Source of the DNA: Pseudomonas graminis
GTDB lineage: Bacteria > Pseudomonadota > Gammaproteobacteria > Pseudomonadales > Pseudomonadaceae
Assembly: GCF_900111735.1 (NCBI RefSeq)
Contig: NZ_FOHW01000023.1
Span: 1 to 64,000 of the forward strand
Length of the DNA stretch: 64,000 bases
Direction: 5' to 3'
This document shows positions 35,080-41,878 of the stretch, in pieces (position 1 is the first letter of the stretch; each line of letters opens with the position of its first letter). The translations under genes and the position numbers were made by a program. The notes under the pieces are model-generated. The model was given only the letters and a program-made list of their open reading frames with translations, did not search any database and was not told the origin of the DNA.

Positions 35080-35757
35080 ATGATTCGTGCACTGGTCATC
35101 GAGGATGACGAAGTCACTGCGCAGGCCATCATCGCCGAACTTGAGGCCCATGGATTCAGTGCGCAGTGGGCCGATAACGGCCGCGCTGGCCTGGCAATGG
35201 CGATCGCCGGAGGCCATGAGGTCATCACGCTAGACCGCATGCTGCCTGATTTCGACGGGCTGACCATTGTCAGCACTTTGCGCCAGTTGGCGATACAGAC
35301 CCCCGTCCTGATGATCAGCGCGCTGTCGGATGTCGACGAACGTGTGCGCGGTCTGCGCTCGGGGGGTGACGACTACCTCACTAAACCATTCTCCATGGTG
35401 GAAATGATCGCGCGCCTGGAAGTCTTGCTGCGCGGTCCCTCCCTGGACAACCACGGGCACTGTCTTGAGTTTGGCCGTCTTCACGTCAACTTGATCGAGC
35501 ACTCCGTCACGCTGTACGAAGAAGCCGTCGTGCTCCTGCCTACCGAGTTCAAGCTGCTCACCTACCTGATGCGAAATGCGGGACAACTGGTCACGCGAAC
35601 CATGTTGTTCCAGGAGGTGTGGGGCTATCACTTCGACCCTGGCACCAACATCATCGATGTGCACATCGGCCGCCTGCGCAAAAAAATAGAACGCAGTGGC
35701 GCGCCGACTATCCAGACAATTCGTGGATCAGGTTATGTTCTCGTCGAAAAAAACTGA
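35080..35757 (+). CDS. OmpR-family response regulator
   Basis: 225 residues: receiver domain (1-115; acidic EDD at 8-10, phospho-Asp at about 52 in VITLDRMLPDFDG, Lys in DYLTKPFSM) and a winged-helix output domain (LLPTEFKLLTYLMRNAGQLVTR, IIDVHIGRLRKKIERSG, IRGSGYVL). ATG 35080 has GGAG upstream; the frame is open much further upstream through the promoter. It overlaps the kinase gene by 23 bases, so the two are one operon. Confidence 0.92.
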   Translation: MIRALVIEDDEVTAQAIIAELEAHGFSAQWADNGRAGLAMAIAGGHEVITLDRMLPDFDGLTIVSTLRQLAIQTPVLMISALSDVDERVRGLRSGGDDYLTKPFSMVEMIARLEVLLRGPSLDNHGHCLEFGRLHVNLIEHSVTLYEEAVVLLPTEFKLLTYLMRNAGQLVTRTMLFQEVWGYHFDPGTNIIDVHIGRLRKKIERSGAPTIQTIRGSGYVLVEKN

Positions 35758-37144
35758 TCGCTGGCGCTCCAGCAACAGCCGCCTGATCGGTTTGTATGCA
35801 CTGTTCTTCGTGGCATGGGGCGGCGCCTTCACCGGCGTGCTGTATTGGGAAATTTCCGCCTACCTGGGCACGGTGGCAGAACGAACGTTGATGCAGCGTG
35901 CCCATTACTACCAGAAGGTCCCTGATGCCGCCCTGGTGGACGAACTGGCTGGCAGCGAGGTGTATTCCACCCCGGGAATCGACGCTTACGGTCTGTTCGA
36001 GGCCAGTGGTAACCATCTCGCCGGCGACCTGCTGAAGCTTCGCTCCAATTTGCCTGACGATGGCCGCGTGCACTATCTGGAGCGCGGGTTGAGCATCGCC
36101 TTGCCCAACGAAGAAACCCGCAGCAGTTACGCGCTCAGGCTTAATCGGCCGGATGGACGCATCCTGATTCTCGCCCGCGATGGCGGATCCATCTCGGCAG
36201 TCGGCGGCATCATCGGGCAGGCGCTGTTCTGGGGACTGTCACTGACGCTGATCCCCGGTCTGATCGGCTGGCGATTGCTGCGCAGGCGACCCATTCGCCG
36301 GGTCGAACGGCTGCAGCGCAGTACCGAAAGCATCGTTTCAGGCAACCTGCGCGAGCGTCTTCCACTTTCCCCTCGCCGGGATGAACTCGACATGCTGGCC
36401 AGCGCCGTGAACACCATGCTCGAACACATCGAGCAATTGATGCTTGAAGTCAAAAGCGTTTGCGATGGCATAGCGCACGACTTGCGCACGCCCCTGACGC
36501 GGCTTCGTGCTCGCTTGTATCAACTGCAAAAGCTGCCGCTGCAAGACGCCCACGCCCAGACATTGAATCTGGCGCTGGAAGAGAGCGAGTCGATCATGTC
36601 GAGGTTTCAGGGGCTGCTGCGCATCTCCGAGCTGGAAGATACTCGGCGGCGCTCGGCGTTTCAGGCATTTCAGCCGGAGGCGCTGCTGCAACAGGCCCAT
36701 GAATTTTATGAGCCGCTGGCGCAAGAAAAAAGCCAACGGCTGATGTTGTCCCTTGGCGGGGAATATCCGGCCCTGCAAGGTGACGTTTCCCTGCTGTTCG
36801 AGGCTTTGGTGAATCTCATGGACAACGCGATCAAGTTCACTCAGGCCGGGGGCGAAATACACTTGAGTTGCTGGCGCACGGAACACAGCCTGACCATCGA
36901 GGTGCTCGACAACGGGCCCGGTATCCCGGTCCACGAAAGAAAGGATGTCACCCGACGCCTTTATCGCGGCGATGCAACAAGGCAGCAACCCGGCAACGGC
37001 CTGGGCCTCTCGCTGGTCGCAGCCATCGCGCGCCTGCACGGATTTGGTTTGAGCATTAAGGCCGGCCATGAGGGCCGTGGTACGCGTGTCGTTCTCGACT
37101 GTCCGCTGAGTGGCGTCACAACGGGCTTCTTAAACAATTATTAA
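35735..37144 (+). CDS. Sensor histidine kinase partner
   Basis: 469 residues: N-terminal membrane helix (LIGLYALFFVAWGGAFTGVLYW), a short periplasmic loop of about 130 residues, second membrane segment (IGQALFWGLSLTLIPGLIG), HAMP, then dimerisation/phospho-His box DGIAHDLRTPLTRLRARL and ATPase domain with VNLMDNAIKF, VLDNGPGIP and GNGLGLSLVAA. It phosphorylates the regulator encoded just upstream. ATG 35735 lies inside the regulator gene. The operator-like repeat TTAACCC begins on its stop codon. Signal unknown; periplasmic or envelope status is plausible given the downstream gene. Confidence 0.9.
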   Translation: MFSSKKTDRWRSSNSRLIGLYALFFVAWGGAFTGVLYWEISAYLGTVAERTLMQRAHYYQKVPDAALVDELAGSEVYSTPGIDAYGLFEASGNHLAGDLLKLRSNLPDDGRVHYLERGLSIALPNEETRSSYALRLNRPDGRILILARDGGSISAVGGIIGQALFWGLSLTLIPGLIGWRLLRRRPIRRVERLQRSTESIVSGNLRERLPLSPRRDELDMLASAVNTMLEHIEQLMLEVKSVCDGIAHDLRTPLTRLRARLYQLQKLPLQDAHAQTLNLALEESESIMSRFQGLLRISELEDTRRRSAFQAFQPEALLQQAHEFYEPLAQEKSQRLMLSLGGEYPALQGDVSLLFEALVNLMDNAIKFTQAGGEIHLSCWRTEHSLTIEVLDNGPGIPVHERKDVTRRLYRGDATRQQPGNGLGLSLVAAIARLHGFGLSIKAGHEGRGTRVVLDCPLSGVTTGFLNNY

Positions 37145-37154
37145 CCCTGCTTAA
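37141..37154. promoter_or_regulatory. Second TTAACCC-N3-TTAA site
   Basis: TTAACCCTGCTTAA overlaps the kinase stop codon and lies about 65 bases before the DD-carboxypeptidase start. It repeats the core found before the response regulator; another TTAA (37130) lies one turn upstream. This suggests the carboxypeptidase gene has its own promoter under the same regulator. Confidence 0.6.
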
Positions 37155-37217
37155 TTTGAGGGTCGCAGGCAGTCCACCTAGGTTGACGAACCTTTCGAAG
37201 ACCAAGGCTCCACGCTT

Positions 37218-38402
37218 GTGAAACACCTGACACTGCGCCTCGCTTTGACACTCATTTGTGCGCAGGGGGTGTCGTCCTTTGCCGCCCCCGTACCCTCAGG
37301 GCCGATGACCCCCTCGCCTCCCCGGCTAAACGCCAAGTCCTGGGTGCTCATGGACGCCGTCAGCGGCAATATCATCACCAGCCATGACGCCGAGGAGCAC
37401 CTGCCCCCCGCCAGCCTGACCAAACTGATGACGGTTTATGCGGCCACCAACGAGATCCAGGCAGGCCGATTGAATCCCGATGACCTGGTGACCATCAGCG
37501 AACATGCATGGCACACCGAGGGTTCGCGCATGTTTCTGGATCCGCGCAGCCAGGTCTCCGTCCATGACCTGTTGCGCGGCATCGTGATCGACTCCGGAAA
37601 TGACGCCAGCGTGGCGCTTTCGGAGCACATCGCAGGCAGCGAAGACAGCTTCGCGGGGCTGATGAATGTCACGGCCAAACGCCTGGGGCTTGATGACACG
37701 CATTTCATGAACCCTACCGGCCTTCCGGCGCCTGAGCATTACTCATCGGCGGGTGACATGGCCAGGCTTGCCCGCGCGATCATCACCGACGAATCCGCGT
37801 ACTACTCACTCTACAAGCAGAAGCACTTCACCTGGAACGGCATCCGCCAACCCAACCGCAACCTGCTGCTCTGGCGCGACAGCTCGGTTGACGGTCTGAA
37901 AACCGGTCATACCGAAGCCGCCGGTTACTGCATGGTGACCTCAGCCGTGCGTGACGGTCGCCGACTGATCACCGCAGTGTTTGGGTCCACGTCAAAAACC
38001 AATCGGGCCAACGACGCCGAAAAGCTGCTGACGTACGGATTCCGCTTCTTCGACACCCAGACCTATGCCAAAGCCGCTGAGGTCCTGGCCAACCCAATGC
38101 TCTGGAAAGGCGAAGCGCGCACGATGCCGGTGGGGGTGCTCGACGAAATCACGCTCACCCTGGCCAAGAGCAGAAACCGCAAGGTGGAAACCCGCCTGAC
38201 CATCGACCAGCCTCTGGTTGCGCCCATTGCCCTGGGAGCTGTCGTCGGCAGCGTGACGATGTACGACGGAGAGCAAAAACTCGTGACGCGACCGTTGATT
38301 GCGTTGAAAGAGGAAGTAGCAGGCAGTTGGTGGAAACGCGCCTGGGACAGCATTCGGTTGTTCTTTTTCAATACGTTCAATACAGGTGCATCGGCTCAAT
38401 GA
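37218..38402 (+). CDS. D-alanyl-D-alanine carboxypeptidase, PBP5/6 type
   Basis: 394 residues with signal peptide (HLTLRLALTLICAQGVSSFAA). Penicillin-binding motifs: SLTK at about 66-69, SGN at about 126-128 and KTG in GLKTGHTEAAGYC. The C-terminal beta domain (about 290-370) and a final amphipathic stretch suggest membrane-surface anchoring. It trims the terminal D-Ala from peptidoglycan pentapeptides. GTG start at 37218 with AAGG upstream. Located just after the two-component genes with a shared operator motif, so likely a direct target. DacA/DacC-like; the symbol is left open. Confidence 0.9.
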   Translation: MKHLTLRLALTLICAQGVSSFAAPVPSGPMTPSPPRLNAKSWVLMDAVSGNIITSHDAEEHLPPASLTKLMTVYAATNEIQAGRLNPDDLVTISEHAWHTEGSRMFLDPRSQVSVHDLLRGIVIDSGNDASVALSEHIAGSEDSFAGLMNVTAKRLGLDDTHFMNPTGLPAPEHYSSAGDMARLARAIITDESAYYSLYKQKHFTWNGIRQPNRNLLLWRDSSVDGLKTGHTEAAGYCMVTSAVRDGRRLITAVFGSTSKTNRANDAEKLLTYGFRFFDTQTYAKAAEVLANPMLWKGEARTMPVGVLDEITLTLAKSRNRKVETRLTIDQPLVAPIALGAVVGSVTMYDGEQKLVTRPLIALKEEVAGSWWKRAWDSIRLFFFNTFNTGASAQ

Positions 38403-38557
38403 GTACCCAAAAAGAGAGCCAATCGATGAACACGGCACTTTAGTGCAGCACACGGTTGCTTCGCCGTGCCACTGCTGCTCGGCAACCGCCTACCTGAACG
38501 TCATGCCCTCCCCCGAAGTCATAAACAGAACTTCAGCCACGCCCATCAAGGTGCCTT

Positions 38558-39328
38558 ATGCGTTTGATACCCGAACTGAACAGCGAAGCTCACGTCCTGA
38601 TAGCCGGAGCCAGCCGAGGTATCGGCCTGGCACTGTGCGCGGCGTTGCTGGCTCGCGATGATGTGGCTCAGGTGTGGGCAGTAGCGCGGGCAGCCAGCAC
38701 TTCCCCTGAGCTGGCAGCGCTTGCAGCGCAATATGGAGACCGTCTGAAACCCGTCGACTGCGACGCGCGCAATGAGCAATCCCTGGAAGCGCTCGTGAGC
38801 GATGACCTTGCAGGATGCGAGCATCTGCACCTCGTTATCAGTGCGCTGGGCATTCTTCATCAGGACGGCGCCAAAGCCGAAAAGGGGCTGGCACAACTGA
38901 CCCTTGCGAGCCTGCAAGCGAGCTTTGCGACCAACACCTTTGCGCCGATCCTGCTGCTTAAACACCTGCTTCCGTTATTGCGCAAACACCCTGCTACCTT
39001 CGCGGCGCTCTCGGCGAGGGTTGGCTCTATCGGCGATAACCGATTGGGTGGCTGGTACAGCTACAGAGCCAGCAAAGCGGCGCTCAACCAGTTGCTGCAC
39101 ACGGCCAGTATCGAATTGAAGCGGCTGAACCCTGCTTCGACTGTCCTCTCCATTCACCCAGGCACGACTGATACCGAGCTGTCTCGGCCCTTCCAGGGGA
39201 ACGTGCCTGACGGCCAGCTGTTTGAACCGGCGTTCTCGGCGGATCGCATTCTTGAGGTGGTCGGCGCACACGGGCCAGCCGACAGCGGGACCTTTTGGGA
39301 CTGGAACGACAAACCTATCGTCTGGTGA
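38558..39328 (+). CDS. SDR-family oxidoreductase (CsgA-like)
   Basis: 256 residues. Cofactor motif GASRGIGLALC, LVISALGILH in place of NNAG, catalytic Ser in AALSARVGSIGDN and Tyr/Lys in YSYRASKAALNQL, and IHPGTTDTELSRPF. This pattern is that of the C-factor/CsgA-like short-chain dehydrogenases, which act on unknown carbonyl substrates with NAD(P). Monocistronic; convergent with the exopolysaccharide operon. Confidence 0.9.
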   Translation: MRLIPELNSEAHVLIAGASRGIGLALCAALLARDDVAQVWAVARAASTSPELAALAAQYGDRLKPVDCDARNEQSLEALVSDDLAGCEHLHLVISALGILHQDGAKAEKGLAQLTLASLQASFATNTFAPILLLKHLLPLLRKHPATFAALSARVGSIGDNRLGGWYSYRASKAALNQLLHTASIELKRLNPASTVLSIHPGTTDTELSRPFQGNVPDGQLFEPAFSADRILEVVGAHGPADSGTFWDWNDKPIVW

Positions 39329-39361
39329 CGTGTCCCACTCGCGAAAACATGACTTCAATAA

Positions 39362-40222
39362 TTACTTCGCCAACGCCTTCACCAACGCTGGCGTCACGTA
39401 ATGCGGACCATCGAACAGGTACAGCGGGTAGCCGTCATAGGCGGCCAGCTGCGGTTTGAGTTCGGCGGCCGTTGCGGAGCGGAAGCCGCCGCCGTAGTTG
39501 GGGCGGAAGGCTTCGACGATGATGCGCACGCGGTCCTTGCCCAAGCGTTCACGCAGGGTGTCGGCGTAGGTGCGGGCGACCGGTGCGGTGCGGGCGTAGA
39601 CGCCAACCCCGTCCTGAAAGAACACGCCGATGTCGTCTGGCAGCCATTGCTTTAGCCAGTCGGCTGTGGCGGCCGGGCCGATGTTGGCGCCGTCATAGAC
39701 GCTGATCCACAACGGACGCGGCAGCTTGGCCAGCAGCGCGGGCAGCTCCCTGGCGCGGGTCCAGCTGGGGTCGACTTCCGCCGGGAAGTAATAGCCGGTC
39801 ACGTGCAGCGGCGTCGGCAGTTTGGCGATGCGCTCCGAGACGGCGGCCAGTTGCTCGATGTTGTCCCGGGAGCGGTTTTCGCTGAAGTATCCCGCCAGGC
39901 CGAGGATCACATCCTGAGCCCAAGGCTCCTTGGCAATACGTGCCCAATCGGGCAGGACCGGCACGCTGGGCAGCCCGGTCCCGGGCACGAAAGCCTGATC
40001 GTCGACCACGGTCCATTGCACCAGCAACTCCCTGGCGCCGAGCTGATCCCAATGCCCCTTGATGCCCACGGTTTTGTTATCAGGCTGCCAGACGATACCA
40101 ACGATGCCGGGGTCCAGCCGTTTTTGCGTGGTGACGTACATGGCGGTGCCGGAGACCAGTGTCGCTGCGAGCAGCAGGACACCTAGAGTGGCACGCCCGA
40201 GGCCCCCTGGGAGAATCTTCAA
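39362..40222 (-). CDS. Periplasmic TIM-barrel (DUF4434/glycoside hydrolase-like) protein
   Basis: About 286 residues with an N-terminal signal anchor (LGVLLLAATLVSGTAMYVTT). VGIVWQPDNKTVG, LLVQWTVVDDQAF, and HVTGYYFPAEVDPSW resemble DUF4434-like glycosidase barrels, with the Glu of PAEVD as a candidate catalytic acid; ISVYDGANIGPAA and VGVFFQDGVGVYAR fit later barrel strands. TTG start at 40222 overlaps the preceding stop (TTGA) and has GAAGG upstream. As last gene of the exopolysaccharide operon it may trim the polymer in the periplasm, like AlgL, PelA or BcsZ in other systems. Family call is tentative. Confidence 0.65.
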   Translation of the reverse strand: MKILPGGLGRATLGVLLLAATLVSGTAMYVTTQKRLDPGIVGIVWQPDNKTVGIKGHWDQLGARELLVQWTVVDDQAFVPGTGLPSVPVLPDWARIAKEPWAQDVILGLAGYFSENRSRDNIEQLAAVSERIAKLPTPLHVTGYYFPAEVDPSWTRARELPALLAKLPRPLWISVYDGANIGPAATADWLKQWLPDDIGVFFQDGVGVYARTAPVARTYADTLRERLGKDRVRIIVEAFRPNYGGGFRSATAAELKPQLAAYDGYPLYLFDGPHYVTPALVKALAK

Positions 40223-41208
40223 GGAAGCGCCTTCGTGATGCGCTGGTGCCACTGTTTCAGCGAAGTCACACCCTTGGCGTTCCATTGGGCGGCGGCATCA
40301 GGGCCGAGATGAAACTGGCCCTCGTTGAACTGCCATACGATCACTTGCGGCTTGTGCTGCGCAAAGTCCGGTGATTCCAGGTATTGCAGCAGCGTCGCCC
40401 ACGGGCCGACGTCGCCGGGGTTCCAGGTCAGCGTGACCGGGCGGTCCAGGGCATTGGACAGTTTCTGGGTATAGCCAAGGTAAGGCTGCACGAAACTGTT
40501 GCCGATGACCTGAACAGGTGCCGGGGCGTCGTCGATCAGCAGGTCTTTCTCGACCTGATGGCGCACGGTGTAAATGTCCCGGCCGATGGCTTTACGCTTG
40601 ATGGACGGCAAGAAGTTGCTGGCCAGATCGCCGAAGGCACGCTTGTCGAACCATTCCCCCAGCACGGCACCGCCGCCGGCTTCACCCTGCAGGCGATAGC
40701 GTCCGGTGATCAGTTTCGCAGTGGCGTCGGCCGTGTTTTCGGCGCTCCAGGCGGTCCAGTGATAATCGGCGCGGTAAAACGCCGTCTGCTTGCCTTGCTC
40801 GGTGGCTTGCAGTATCGGCTTGATGTTCAGCGTCGTCAGGCCGGCCTTGGCCAGTTCGCCTTGCAAACGGTCGTAGCGCTGCGCCACGGCCGGGCTCAAG
40901 GGTTGGTCGACGGGCAGGCGCTGGGCGTAGAACGGCGCTTTCATCGGCACCACCAGCACCACCAGCGCGATGTTCTCGCGCTCAAGTTGCTGTTGGACGT
41001 CCTTGATCAGGGCGATGCTGCGCACAGTGCCTGGGTTATCGACTTTGTTCAGGCTTTCCCACGCGGGAAATAACCAGCCGCCCTGCCCGGTGATCACAGC
41101 CGACTCAGCGTGGGCGGCTCCGCCGGACAGGCTCAGCAGCAGCCCGGCGATCAGGCCGGACACCGGCGGGCGGCGGAGGATGTGACGAGGTTTTACTAAA
41201 AGGTTCAT
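40219..41208 (-). CDS. AlgX/AlgJ-like polysaccharide O-acetyltransferase
   Basis: 329 residues with a signal peptide (LIAGLLLSLSGGAAHA). SGNH-like catalytic residues of the AlgX/AlgJ group: Asp-x-His at about 148-150 in FYRADYHWTAWS and Ser at about 238 in VIGNSFVQPY. Such proteins transfer acetyl groups onto a nascent polymer in the periplasm. It has no C-terminal carbohydrate-binding module, so it resembles AlgJ or the AlgX catalytic part. ATG 41208 overlaps the algF-like stop (ATGA). No AlgI-type MBOAT membrane partner is in this operon. Confidence 0.82.
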   Translation of the reverse strand: MNLLVKPRHILRRPPVSGLIAGLLLSLSGGAAHAESAVITGQGGWLFPAWESLNKVDNPGTVRSIALIKDVQQQLERENIALVVLVVPMKAPFYAQRLPVDQPLSPAVAQRYDRLQGELAKAGLTTLNIKPILQATEQGKQTAFYRADYHWTAWSAENTADATAKLITGRYRLQGEAGGGAVLGEWFDKRAFGDLASNFLPSIKRKAIGRDIYTVRHQVEKDLLIDDAPAPVQVIGNSFVQPYLGYTQKLSNALDRPVTLTWNPGDVGPWATLLQYLESPDFAQHKPQVIVWQFNEGQFHLGPDAAAQWNAKGVTSLKQWHQRITKALP

Positions 41209-41870
41209 TGGGCAGTCTGGTCTACGAGGCCAATCAGGCGGGGGGTCTGGCGTGAGCCGACCAGGAACAGGCTGTAACGGTCACCGGCCTTGAAGGGCTC
41301 AAGCTTGAGCGGCAGGCTGGCGCTTTGATCGCAGCTGGCAATCAGGGTCGCCTGCACCGGATTGATGGTGCGCTGGGCCTGGCCGCCAAGCGGCAGCTGG
41401 CTAAAAACGCTCGAACCGTTGGCCAGCTTGATATCGGCTTTTTGACAGCCGGCGCTGAGGTTGTAGACGTTGAGTTCGGCGCGCAAATCTTTGCCTCGCG
41501 GCTGCGGGTCGATTACCACCCGGGGGGCGGCCGCCGGATCGCTGCCCAGAATCACCGTGACGAAGGCATTTTTCGGGACGGCCAGGCCCTTGATCTCACG
41601 CTCGTTGATCGTAAGGCGCAGCGGTTGCCGCGAGTCCACCACCTGATAAGGACTGGCCACCACCGACTGCGCAGACAGGGCAACACCCGGCTTGTGGTCC
41701 AGGCTCACTTGTAAGGCACCGTCGGCAGGATTGACGACCCGCACCCAGGCCGAGCCTTCAGGCAGTTTCGGCGCCTAGAGTTGAGCGATTTCCGACGCGG
41801 CCTGGGCCACTGTCGACGCCATGCCCAGGCTCAGCCCGAGCCCCATCAGCCAATACATACGAGGGTGCAT
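41205..41870 (-). pseudogene. algF: AlgF-like acetylation protein interrupted by an in-frame TAG
   Basis: ATG 41870 (GAGGA upstream) begins a signal peptide (MYWLMGLGLSLGMASTVAQA) and reads to EIAQL, then TAG at 41775-41777, then continues in the same frame APKLPEGSAWVRVVNPADG to the normal stop at 41205. AlgF proteins have an aromatic residue before the P-x-G-S-x-V-R strand, so a TAC/TAT to TAG change is likely. AlgF is a periplasmic partner in alginate O-acetylation. A GTG at 41744 could restart translation but would lack a signal peptide. Lies 8 bases after the nfrA-like gene. Confidence 0.8.
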
Positions 41871-41878
41871 ATCCGTCC

